From: Lysinibacter sp. HNR
GTDB lineage: Bacteria > Actinomycetota > Actinomycetes > Actinomycetales > Microbacteriaceae
Assembly (NCBI RefSeq): GCF_029760935.1
Contig: NZ_CP121684.1
Coordinates: forward strand, 2,542,001 to 2,606,000
Direction of reading: 5' to 3'
DNA: 64,000 nt
Positions within the stretch are counted from its first letter, which is position 1. Each line of letters starts with the position of its first letter. A model generated the notes under the pieces. That model searched no databases and was not told the origin of the DNA. It was given only the letters and a program-made list of their open reading frames with translations. This document shows, one piece after another, positions 28,530 through 37,109 of this stretch. The translations under genes and the position numbers were made by a program.

Positions 28530-31115
28530 TCACCCCGTCTCCTCGGGAAGATCCTGTTCTTCCAAAAATGTCGCCCCCAGCACCTCACGCACCACAGACT
28601 CACCGTAGCGGGTGCTCTCCGCGTGGTTTTCCTCCACCTCGGGTGTGGACGCTCGCGCACGAAGAATAGCGGCTGCGCTGGAGGAGGGCTCTGCCAATGA
28701 TCTGCCCGGCGCGGCAGAATCCTCGGGAACACTCTGTGTCGGCAGGTTTGACACCTGTGAGTTTGGCACAGGGTTTTCCGGCGGCGGGGGTGGACTCCAA
28801 TCCTCTTCCGGAGGTACCTCGTCATCGCTCACGCGGGGATAGTCCTCAATCTCACTCCGGGTGGGCGCGGAAACCTCGGGAGTTTTTGAGGAAGGTTCAC
28901 TCTCAAAGGTTTTCGGGTCTTCACCAACCTCCGGCTTCTCACGGACCGCTGGGCTTTCACGAGCCTCCGACTCTACAAGCACCTCTGGGGTCTCGGGCGA
29001 CACGGACACTCGGGGCACGTCGCGACCGATGGTCGTTGGCAGCGAGGGTGCTGAGTCAGCACCGGGAATAGCCACCACGTTCCACTCGGTGACGGGAGCA
29101 ACCGGCGTAGAGCCCTGCGGAGCGCTCACGTTCGCCTCGGATGTTTCCCCGGGCACCGCAGCCACCCCCTCCCGGGACGACGCAGCCGGCCTCTCCCCGA
29201 ACGGTACGGAGTTCACCGGTGGCGGAAACGAAGATTGCTGCTCACTCTCAACCCGTGCCATAAACCGAACCCGGAAACCCAACACGCTTTGAATAGCGCT
29301 GCGGAGCTGTTCACTTACGCTCTCCGGGCCGGACGTTGCGCCCCGAAAACTCGAAACGTCATTGGCGCTGGGAAAGGAGAGCACAAGAACGTCGTCGTTG
29401 AGTTCACGCACCGTTGCGGTATATGCCGCCATCCAGGCTCGACGATCAACCCGCATGAGAACGTCAAGAATCTCCTGCCAGGAGTGTTTCATCTGTTCCA
29501 GGGTAACCGGGCTAATCTGAGCTTCCCCCGTCACGGCTGCTGCGGAAGGGGGCGCTGCGGCGGGAGATTTCCCGGTCACGCGAGCTTCTTCTCCCGAACG
29601 TAGTTCCTCAGAAGCAAGCGGTTGCACGGAAGAACGAAGCGATTCATCGGGGCGAGACTCAGCGCTGGAATCAGCCTCATTGATCAAGAGTGACTGTTCC
29701 GCAGTACGGGACTCGGGTACAGGCTCAGATTCTGGGGCGGCGCGAGGCGGCTCCACAGGGCCCGCAGGCTCCGCAACACGAGGTTCTGGGGCAAGGCCGG
29801 GCGTCTGAGTTGCACGGGACGGCTCCGCAGCACGAGGCGGCGCTGCCAGCGTTGCGCCCGCGACTGGTTCAGATCGAATCTCAGCAACCGTGCGCTGGGG
29901 AGCGCGCGCGCCCGTACCGCCACCCTCTGCAGCAGCCGACACGGGCCCGGATACGCCAATACGACGCTCAATGCGTTCCAGCCGTGTGAGAGCACCTCGC
30001 TCTGCATCACCAAGACTCGGAACAAGCGCCCGGGCAACCATAAACTCGAGGTGCAGCCGGGGAGAGGTGGCACCCGTCATATCGTTCAGCGTCTTGTTCA
30101 CTACCTCGGCCGCGCGGGAAAGCTCTACCGGACCAAAAACCGCGGCTTGATCAAACATGCGTTGTAACTCATCCTCGGGCACACCGCGAAGAACCGCCGC
30201 GGCCCGCTCCGGGCCACTCGCAGAAACAACTATGAGATCGCGTATGCGCTCAAGAAGATCCTCCACAAACCTACGGGGATCCTGTCCCGTTTGCACCACC
30301 CGATCAACAGCGGCAAAAGCGGCGGCCCCGTCGCTACCGCCCAGCGCCTCAATCACCTCGTCAAGCAACTCCGTGTGGGTAAACCCAAGCAGGCTCACCG
30401 CACGCTCGTACTCAACCGTGTCACCCTCGGAACCAGCTATGAGCTGGTCGAGCAGAGAGAGGGTGTCCCGGGCCGAGCCACCGCCCGCCCGTACCGCCAA
30501 CGACAACACACCAGGTTCGGTTTTTACCCCCTCGCTATCGCAGAGCTGCTGGGTATACTCCAGGAGTTGAGCGGGCGGGATCAAGCGAAAAGGATAGTGA
30601 TGCGTGCGCGATCGGATCGTGCCAATCACCTTGTCCGGTTCCGTGGTGGCAAAGATAAATTTGACGTGCTCCGGCGGCTCTTCCACAATTTTGAGCAGGG
30701 CGTTAAACCCGCCCGACGTGACCATGTGGGCCTCATCAATAATAAAAATCTTGTAGCGATCGCGGGCCGGGGCAAAGATCGCCCTCTCGCGCAGGTCACG
30801 CGCATCCTCCACACCACCGTGGCTAGCGGCGTCGATCTCAACCACATCGAGCGACCCACCACCGCCACGGCTCAGTTCCACACAGCTGGGGCAACTGCCG
30901 CAGGGGGTATCCGTGGGCCCCTCCGCGCAGTTGAGGCAGCGCGCAAGAATACGGGCGGAGGTTGTTTTACCGCACCCACGAGGGCCACTAAAAAGATACG
31001 CGTGATTAACCCGATTGGTACGAAGAGCGGTCATGAGGGGGGCGGTCACCTGAGACTGACCGATCATCTCAGCAAAACTCTCTGGCCGATAACGGCGATA
31101 CAGTGCGGTAGCCAC
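28530..31115 (-). CDS. dnaX: DNA polymerase III subunits gamma/tau
   Basis: The natural start is the GTG at 31115 (VATALYRRYRPESFAEMIG), giving 861 residues; upstream in-frame codons would overlap ackA. The AAA+ part has Walker A SGPRGCGKTTSAR, a four-cysteine zinc module (CLNC...CGSCPSC), Walker B FIIDEAHM and ATTEPDKV. Domain III follows, and then a very long Pro/Glu/Ser-rich linker (about residues 395-560 and 650-850) that is low in predicted structure. A DnaX C-terminal fold (QMKHSWQEILDVLMRVDRRAWMA) sits between these linkers. It is the motor of the clamp loader. Confidence 0.93.
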   Translation of the reverse strand: MATALYRRYRPESFAEMIGQSQVTAPLMTALRTNRVNHAYLFSGPRGCGKTTSARILARCLNCAEGPTDTPCGSCPSCVELSRGGGGSLDVVEIDAASHGGVEDARDLRERAIFAPARDRYKIFIIDEAHMVTSGGFNALLKIVEEPPEHVKFIFATTEPDKVIGTIRSRTHHYPFRLIPPAQLLEYTQQLCDSEGVKTEPGVLSLAVRAGGGSARDTLSLLDQLIAGSEGDTVEYERAVSLLGFTHTELLDEVIEALGGSDGAAAFAAVDRVVQTGQDPRRFVEDLLERIRDLIVVSASGPERAAAVLRGVPEDELQRMFDQAAVFGPVELSRAAEVVNKTLNDMTGATSPRLHLEFMVARALVPSLGDAERGALTRLERIERRIGVSGPVSAAAEGGGTGARAPQRTVAEIRSEPVAGATLAAPPRAAEPSRATQTPGLAPEPRVAEPAGPVEPPRAAPESEPVPESRTAEQSLLINEADSSAESRPDESLRSSVQPLASEELRSGEEARVTGKSPAAAPPSAAAVTGEAQISPVTLEQMKHSWQEILDVLMRVDRRAWMAAYTATVRELNDDVLVLSFPSANDVSSFRGATSGPESVSEQLRSAIQSVLGFRVRFMARVESEQQSSFPPPVNSVPFGERPAASSREGVAAVPGETSEANVSAPQGSTPVAPVTEWNVVAIPGADSAPSLPTTIGRDVPRVSVSPETPEVLVESEARESPAVREKPEVGEDPKTFESEPSSKTPEVSAPTRSEIEDYPRVSDDEVPPEEDWSPPPPPENPVPNSQVSNLPTQSVPEDSAAPGRSLAEPSSSAAAILRARASTPEVEENHAESTRYGESVVREVLGATFLEEQDLPEETG

Positions 31116-31125
31116 CCTTGTGATT

Positions 31126-32334
31126 CTACAGGGTACCGCTGATCGTCTCGCGGGCCTGACGAGCAATCTCCAACTCCTCGTCGGTGGGGATCACCAAGAC
31201 CTCAACCGCAGAGTCGTCCGCAGAAATTCTGCGTGCACCGCCGCGAACAGCATTGCGTTCAGCATCTAGTTTGATGCCCAACCACTCCAGACCCTTGAGA
31301 ATTTCCTCACGCAACGGAGGGGCATTCTCGCCCACCCCCGCCGTGAAAGTGATCACATCAGCCCCGCCCAGGTGCACCAGATAGGCCCCCAAATAGTGCC
31401 GCACCCGGTGAACATACACATCAAGCGCGAGCTGCGCCTCCGCGTTCCCCTCCTCAGCCATGGTCTCAACATCTCGCATATCTCCGGTGCCGACCAGCCC
31501 CATAAAACCACTCTGACGATTGAGGAGACGATCAAGGTCATCAATGGTGAAGTCGGCGGTGCGGGCCAGGTGAAACAACACGGAGGGATCAATATCGCCG
31601 GACCGGGTTCCCATCACTAGACCCTGAAGCGGCGTCATCCCCATTGAGGTCTCCCGAGACACTCCCCCGTCAACAGCACAGACCGAGGCTCCGTTGCCCA
31701 GGTGCAGCACCACCTGCTTCAGGTCGGCCAGGGGTCGACCCAAAAATTCTGCGGCGGCCTGCGAAACATACTTGTGGGAGGTTCCGTGAAAACCATACCT
31801 GCGCACCTGATGCTTCTCTGCCAGCTCGCGATCAATCGCGTAGGTGTAGGCCTCAGCAGACATCGTCTGGTGAAAAGCGGTGTCAAAAACAGCCACGTGG
31901 GGCACCCCGGGAAAGGCCTCACGGGCGGCAACTATTCCCTGGTAGTTAGCCGGGTTGTGTAGGGGAGCAAGCTCCGAGAGATCGTTAATGACGCGCGCAA
32001 CCTCATCGGTGATGATGGTGGGCGCAACATAGCGCTCGCCGCCCTGAACAACGCGGTGGCCCACCGCGCTGAGGGGGGTCTCCGCGAGGGTGGTTCCCGC
32101 GGTGGCAAACGCGTCCATCATGACCTGGAAGCCCTCGCCGTGGTCACGGATGGGGCGTTCAATCTCTGAGCGAACGCTCTCTCCTCCCTCGATAACAGAG
32201 GTGTGAATAGCTCGCCCGACCGGCTCGCCAATTCTCTCCACAAGACCGGACGCTATCCGAGACTCACCGGCCATGTTAATCAATTGATATTTAAACGAGG
32301 AGGAACCACTGTTTACAACAAGTACGTAGGTCAT
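31126..32334 (-). CDS. ackA: Acetate kinase
   Basis: The 402-residue enzyme interconverts acetyl phosphate and acetate with ATP. Visible are the N-terminal VNSGSSSFKYQLI, VFDTAFHQTM, the phosphate-2 region VVLHLGNGASVCAV, MGMTPLQGLVMGTRSGDIDP, and the adenosine site FTAGVGENAPPLREEI. It lies five bases after pta, so the two are co-transcribed. Together they form the Pta-AckA pathway for ATP from acetyl-CoA, or for low-affinity acetate use. Confidence 0.96.
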   Translation of the reverse strand: MTYVLVVNSGSSSFKYQLINMAGESRIASGLVERIGEPVGRAIHTSVIEGGESVRSEIERPIRDHGEGFQVMMDAFATAGTTLAETPLSAVGHRVVQGGERYVAPTIITDEVARVINDLSELAPLHNPANYQGIVAAREAFPGVPHVAVFDTAFHQTMSAEAYTYAIDRELAEKHQVRRYGFHGTSHKYVSQAAAEFLGRPLADLKQVVLHLGNGASVCAVDGGVSRETSMGMTPLQGLVMGTRSGDIDPSVLFHLARTADFTIDDLDRLLNRQSGFMGLVGTGDMRDVETMAEEGNAEAQLALDVYVHRVRHYLGAYLVHLGGADVITFTAGVGENAPPLREEILKGLEWLGIKLDAERNAVRGGARRISADDSAVEVLVIPTDEELEIARQARETISGTL

Positions 32335-32339
32335 ATGGA

Positions 32340-34532
32340 CTATCCGTTTCGCTCGGGGGTTGCGGGTTCGAGGCCGGTGATCTCGGGTTCGGTGGGTTCA
32401 GCATCCGCTTGAATCGCCGTAATTGCCACAGTATTCAGAATGTCTTCCACAAGCGCCCCGCGCGAGAGGTCATTAACCGGTTTACGTAAGCCCTGAAGCA
32501 CTGGCCCCACGGCGGTTGCTCCCGCGGAACGCTGAACGGCCTTATAGGTATTATTGCCGGTGTTCAGGTCGGGAAAAATAAACACCGTGGCTCGCCCGGC
32601 CACCTGCGAGTCGGGCAGCTTTGAGGCCGCAACGGCCACATCCGCCGCCGCGTCGTATTGAATCGGACCCTCCACAAGAAGGTCGGGACGCCGCTCCCGC
32701 ACGATGCGGGTGGCCTCACGCACCTTCTCCACGTCGGCACCGGAACCGGACTCCCCCGTGGAGTACGACAGCATGGCAACACGGGGCTCAATCCCAAACT
32801 GGGCCGCCGTGGCCGCTGACGAAATTGCGATATCCGCCAGTTGCTCGGAGGTGGGGTCGGGGTTGACCGCACAGTCACCGTAAACGAGCACACGATCCGC
32901 CAGAGCCATCAGAAACACGCTCGACACGATCGACACTCCGGGCTCAGTTTTAATAATTTCAAAGCTCGGTCTGATCGTGTGTGCTGTGGTGTGGGCAGCA
33001 CCGGAAACCATCCCGTCTGCAAGACCCAGGTGGACCATCATGGTACCGAAATAAGAAACATCAGTGACCGCGTCGGTCGCCTGCTCCAGGGTGGCCCCCT
33101 TGTGTGCACGCAACCGCGCATACTCCTCAGCAAATCTGGGCAACAAATCGGAGTGGGCCGGATCGATAATGCTGGCTTTGGTGATGTCGAGTCCCAGGGC
33201 AGCGGCTCGATGATGGATAAGGTCGGGATCACCCAGAATAGTGAGGCGCACAACCCCCCGCTTCAACAGAGTGCTGGCCGCACGCAAAATTCGGTCGTCG
33301 GAACCCTCGGGGAGCACAATATGTTTGTTGGCCCGACGAGCCCGATCGAAGAGCCCGTACGCAAACATGATGGGCGTGAGCACCTGAGAAGCGTGCACCT
33401 GCATGGCTTTTACCAGGCGCCCCCCGTCGACATGATCTTCAAAGAGAGAAAGCGCGTTATCGAATTTGCGCGGTGAATCAGCCGCGAGGCGACCACGGGT
33501 GTGGGTGATCCGTAGCGCGGTGTCGTAGGTACCGAGTCCCGTCGCGATGATGGGAAGGGGCGAGTTAATACCGTCGAGCAAGCTCTGCACACTCTCGGGA
33601 AGGGTAAAACCACCATTGAGGATGACTCCCGAGATACTGGGGAACGTTGCCGATTCGTTTGCAAGAAGAACCGCCAGAAGAACCTCGGAACGATCCCCCG
33701 GAATCACCAGAATCGACCCCTCTAAAATTCGGGGAAGAACGTTTTCCATCGACATGCCCGCCACAACGATGCTGAGCGCTTCGCGTCCGAGCATCTTCGG
33801 ATCCCCCCGCAGCAGGGTTCCATCAACGGCCTCCATCACGCTACCGACACTCGGGGCAACCAGGTATCTGTCCTCGGGAATTGTCCACACGGGAACCACG
33901 TTTGATTCGTGTCCGGGGACAGTCTGCTGAGAGTTCAGAGCCTGCTCAACTGCGCTTTTGATGGGTTCTAATTGATCGGTATCGGCACGGTTGACAATCA
34001 CCGCGAGCAGGGTGGCGTGCTCGTGGCGCAATTCGCTGGCGGCGACCTCCGCGACCAGGTTCATGTCGAGTGCTGAACGCGGTTCTGATTGTCCCAGCGT
34101 CTCGTTGCTTCCCTGACGTTTGCGTCCTCCGAGAACCAGAAGGACCGGGGCGCCCAGGTTCGCGGCGATCCGAGCGTTGTAGGAGAGTTCGGTGGGGCTT
34201 CCCACGTCGGTGTAGTCCGATCCCAGGATAATAACGGCATCACTGCGAGCTTCGACCGCTTTAAATCTCTCTACGATACGTGAGAGGGCTTCTTCCGGGT
34301 CTGCGTGCACCTCTTCATAGGTGGTTCCCACACACTCGTCGTAGGGAACTCCCGCGGTGGCGTGGGCATTGAGCATGTCTAAAACATAATCTCGCTCGGA
34401 GGTAGAACGAGCGATGGGCCGGAACACAGCCACTCTAGGTGTTGAACGAATCAGAGTGTTCAAGATGCCAAGGGCCACCGTAGATTTTCCGCTGTGCCCT
34501 TCGGCGGAGGTTATATAAATGCTGCGAGCCAC
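32340..34532 (-). CDS. pta: Phosphate acetyltransferase (long, DRTGG-containing form)
   Basis: The 730-residue enzyme transfers acetyl between CoA and phosphate. The N-terminal part is a BioD-like P-loop domain (SAEGHSGKSTVALGIL), followed by a DRTGG-type domain. The catalytic PTA domain from about residue 400 shows IVLPEGSDDRILRAAS, SGAAHTTAHTIRPSFEIIKT, SYSTGESGSG and RATVFIFPDLNTGNNTYKAVQRSAGA. The length matches actinobacterial Pta. It heads the pta-ackA pair on the minus strand. Confidence 0.95.
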   Translation of the reverse strand: MARSIYITSAEGHSGKSTVALGILNTLIRSTPRVAVFRPIARSTSERDYVLDMLNAHATAGVPYDECVGTTYEEVHADPEEALSRIVERFKAVEARSDAVIILGSDYTDVGSPTELSYNARIAANLGAPVLLVLGGRKRQGSNETLGQSEPRSALDMNLVAEVAASELRHEHATLLAVIVNRADTDQLEPIKSAVEQALNSQQTVPGHESNVVPVWTIPEDRYLVAPSVGSVMEAVDGTLLRGDPKMLGREALSIVVAGMSMENVLPRILEGSILVIPGDRSEVLLAVLLANESATFPSISGVILNGGFTLPESVQSLLDGINSPLPIIATGLGTYDTALRITHTRGRLAADSPRKFDNALSLFEDHVDGGRLVKAMQVHASQVLTPIMFAYGLFDRARRANKHIVLPEGSDDRILRAASTLLKRGVVRLTILGDPDLIHHRAAALGLDITKASIIDPAHSDLLPRFAEEYARLRAHKGATLEQATDAVTDVSYFGTMMVHLGLADGMVSGAAHTTAHTIRPSFEIIKTEPGVSIVSSVFLMALADRVLVYGDCAVNPDPTSEQLADIAISSAATAAQFGIEPRVAMLSYSTGESGSGADVEKVREATRIVRERRPDLLVEGPIQYDAAADVAVAASKLPDSQVAGRATVFIFPDLNTGNNTYKAVQRSAGATAVGPVLQGLRKPVNDLSRGALVEDILNTVAITAIQADAEPTEPEITGLEPATPERNG

Positions 34533-34617
34533 GATTACACCTACAATTTATCTGCGCAAGCGCTAGGGAGGTGGACGGTAATCGCAACTATACATACGGG
34601 CACCGCCCATAATTATA

Positions 34618-34710
34618 AAGGCCCCTCACGCACCCGCCAGAGCCCGGTTACCCTTGCTACGTTTCCGTCCTGGGGGAGTTGGCCTGGATGGCGCCACGCG
34701 AGGAGCCAGT
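34618..34710 (-). ncRNA. ffs: Signal recognition particle RNA (small bacterial type)
   Basis: The minus strand contains the helix 8 signature CCAGGACGGAAACGTAGCAA, followed by GGGTAACCGGGCTCTGGCGGG as in actinobacterial 4.5S RNAs. The ends pair (GGCTCCTCGC with GTGAGGGGCC). The apical loop reads ACG-GAAA-CGT instead of the usual ACC-GGAA-GGT. It lies between pta and tRNA-Ser, the region where actinobacteria often carry this gene. Ends are approximate by a few bases. It forms the SRP with Ffh for co-translational membrane targeting. Confidence 0.85.
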
Positions 34711-34948
34711 ACCAGTCTATCCGGTTCCACGAGCTCCGTCCTATTCGAGGAGATAAGACTCATCAAATCCACACCTTATACACACGGATATCACCCGATC
34801 ACACTAGGAATAATCTCTTCGCCCTGCCGGGGAATAACCTCGTTTGATTCTGGTAGTTTGAGGTTTAGTCCACCGGTTAAGTTGGGATAGCGACCACTTT
34901 CCAGGTAGTATTCATGAGGTTGGCTCGTGCACGCACGGAACAACACCT

Positions 34949-35036
34949 GGAGGATTCGCCTAGTGGCCTATGGCGCACGCTTGGAAAGCGTGTTGGGTGC
35001 AAGCCCTCAGGGGTTCGAATCCCCTATCCTCCGCCA
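34949..35036 (+). tRNA. tRNA-Ser (anticodon GGA, reads UCC/UCU)
   Basis: This is a complete class II tRNA with acceptor GGAGGAT/ATCCTCC, discriminator G and encoded CCA. The anticodon stem CACGC/GCGTG carries GGA in the loop TTGGAAA. A long variable arm (TTGGGTGCAAGCCCTCA) precedes the T arm GGGGTTCGAATCCCC. It is divergent from the SRP RNA gene. Confidence 0.96.
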
Positions 35037-35241
35037 TGTGATGAGTCGGGACATGGGTCTCACCTGAGTCGCAACATAGGTTATAGATGAATCGCGACAG
35101 GTGCCATCTGCCAATCACGTGCATCGTTTACGCATGATGAACCGCTACCCGGCATCGCTTGTGAAAAACGCGGCCGAGAGGGGCGATAGCACGATACTTC
35201 CGCCCCTATTTACATAATTGATAATTCTTAAATTCTGGCGC

Positions 35242-36102
35242 CTAGGGCAGAACGAGTTTTTCCACTCCTGTAGGTTCAGGGTAAATTTGAACCAGGTCAT
35301 CTAAGAAACCCTTATGCGATGTTGAGGCGTAAACACCGGGTTTTCCCTGCTGTGCGCAGCCCTCACCGCGACTGACAACTCCAATCTGAATAATCACACC
35401 GTCAATCTTTTTGAAGAGAGGTCCACCCGAGTCTCCCTGACATGAATCGACGTTGGCTCTTCCTGCGCAGATATCTGCGTCAGTAAGAGTAATGGGACTA
35501 TCCCGGAAGGCTAGTTTGCATTCTGTTTGACTCAGCAGGGGGACGTCGACTTTTTGGAGAATTTCTGGACTATTCCATCGTTTGGGATCGGTGTTTCCCC
35601 AACCGATAACCGTTGCCAGACTTCCCGGGCGGAGAAGCGCATCGGTGCCCGGGGTGGGGAACTCGACCGGCAGGATGTCCGTGACGGGGCGGTCAAGAGT
35701 GATAACAGCCACATCGTTTGATACTTTGCTGTCAATATATTTTATATTACGAGTTTGCCCAAGAGCCTTATTGGCGATGTTATTGCTACCAATCACTACG
35801 GTCATGTCCTTTACATCAGTGATGTCCGTAACACAGTGCTCAGCGGTAAGCACTTCCAGGTCTCCTATGAGCGACCCTCCGCACAGGTGTTTTCCACCTT
35901 TTTGGAGCGAAACCATGAAGGGAAACTCTCCCGCCCGGGCATCACCTCCTCCGATGATGTAGGAGGTGACCTCTGGAAAAGTTGCCGCTTCTCCGCCAGG
36001 GAAGGTTGGACCCCCCTGTGCATGAGCTCCGGAAACAGCGGCGGTGACAGAGAGAAGGGTAATCGCCACGGAGGCGAATCCCGTAATCAATGGCTTAAAC
36101 AT
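35242..36102 (-). CDS. Secreted trypsin-like serine protease (S1 family)
   Basis: The 286-residue exported protein has a signal peptide (ITLLSVTAAVSGAHA) and a short propeptide. The mature end IIGGGDARAGEFPFMVSL follows, where activation would expose the Ile. The catalytic triad is complete: His in LTAEHC (about 88; Glu replaces the usual Ala), Asp in SNDVAVITL (about 129) and Ser in DSCQGDSGGPL (about 222). Two further cysteine pairs are placed as in trypsins. AAGGAG lies six bases before the ATG. It is monocistronic and has a 24-bp palindrome 86 bases upstream. No cell-wall or membrane anchor is seen, so it is probably released. Confidence 0.92.
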   Translation of the reverse strand: MFKPLITGFASVAITLLSVTAAVSGAHAQGGPTFPGGEAATFPEVTSYIIGGGDARAGEFPFMVSLQKGGKHLCGGSLIGDLEVLTAEHCVTDITDVKDMTVVIGSNNIANKALGQTRNIKYIDSKVSNDVAVITLDRPVTDILPVEFPTPGTDALLRPGSLATVIGWGNTDPKRWNSPEILQKVDVPLLSQTECKLAFRDSPITLTDADICAGRANVDSCQGDSGGPLFKKIDGVIIQIGVVSRGEGCAQQGKPGVYASTSHKGFLDDLVQIYPEPTGVEKLVLP

Positions 36103-36187
36103 TACATTCTCCTTAGTTCATTAATTTAGGTTTTAATAAATTAGCATTCCTAAGGAGCAATTTGTATACTTATTTATGTTAAATAAT

Positions 36188-36211
36188 CAAGTAATAATTA
36201 ATTATTACTTG
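36188..36211. promoter_or_regulatory. Perfect 24-bp AT-rich palindrome, candidate operator
   Basis: CAAGTAATAATT is followed directly by AATTATTACTTG, a perfect dyad with no loop. It lies 86 bases upstream of the protease start codon and 87 bases beyond the end of the PAP2-like gene. A zero-loop dyad suits a dimeric repressor better than a terminator. Confidence 0.55.
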
Positions 36212-36297
36212 CCTCTAAATACTTTTCACCGACGACCCCCAGACAGGCATAAAGCCCCACCTTGATCTCCCGAAAACCACGCTCACTCTAGAAAAGC

Positions 36298-36894
36298 TCA
36301 TCGGATGACCAAGTAAACAAGAAAAACGACCAGCCCTGCGCCCACGCCAGCAAGAATCTGCGCAACCGTGTGCGCCCCGAGCACAAACCTAGACCACGCA
36401 AGAGCAAGTAGTCCACACACAAGAAGGAGCACCGCCCACAAGGCGGGAAGAAGCGTGAACTGGTAAAAAGCAGCAAAGGTTGCCAGCGCCAGGTGAATAG
36501 AGAGCTTCCAGAACACATTGACAAGCATCACCACAGTCAAACCGACAGTCGATGCAATTGTTACAACGATCAAAGACCCCGGAGCCCGGGCGACAGCCAG
36601 AACAATGACCACGGCAACGGCGAGGACCAGTACCGCTAAGAGAATAGGAAGTCGCTGGGTTCGTTTTGAGATAAATCGTCCAGAGACTTTTCCCTGACGC
36701 GCAAGCAAGACCAGTGCCACGTAGGGGAGGATCGCGACACAGGCAATCGGTAGTAGCGCAAACAGAACCCCCCGCGTGCCTTCGGCCAGTCCCGCTTGCA
36801 GATAAACAAGGGAGAGCAGGGGTGCTGGGCCAAGCACTTCCGATACCGTCTCAGCAACCAATCGAACGGGACGGTTATTGGATGACGTCTTCAT
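36298..36894 (-). CDS. PAP2-like membrane phosphatase family protein
   Basis: Starting at the ATG at 36894, with GGAGG three bases upstream, the protein has 198 residues and about five or six membrane helices. The C-terminal SRFVLGAHTVAQILAG resembles the third PAP2 motif (SR...H). The second motif (PSGH) is reduced to LSIHLA, and no clear KxxxxxxRP first motif is visible. It may therefore be a divergent or inactive member of the lipid-phosphate phosphatase family. It is divergent from the MFS gene at 37110. Confidence 0.6.
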   Translation of the reverse strand: MKTSSNNRPVRLVAETVSEVLGPAPLLSLVYLQAGLAEGTRGVLFALLPIACVAILPYVALVLLARQGKVSGRFISKRTQRLPILLAVLVLAVAVVIVLAVARAPGSLIVVTIASTVGLTVVMLVNVFWKLSIHLALATFAAFYQFTLLPALWAVLLLVCGLLALAWSRFVLGAHTVAQILAGVGAGLVVFLVYLVIR

Positions 36895-37109
36895 AGTCCT
36901 CCGCTCTCTAGACGTCGTCATGTATGAGATGACCGGCATTCAAACCCGTTGTATACCATCCCTGATTCTACAAGAGACGTATCGTACGAGATATGTTAGG
37001 CTGCGATAGCCATGCCGCAATCAAGACAACAATACTGTTGTCGCATAGAAACTTCACCCCACGGTATACGCCTGTGAAGGGCGTGAAATTCGGGAGGAAC
37101 AGAATTCTG

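Noticed and set aside
28612-31142. Several long frames on the plus strand across dnaX
   Set aside because: They are antisense to the Pro/Glu-rich dnaX linker and AAA domains, with no ribosome-binding sites or protein-like motifs.
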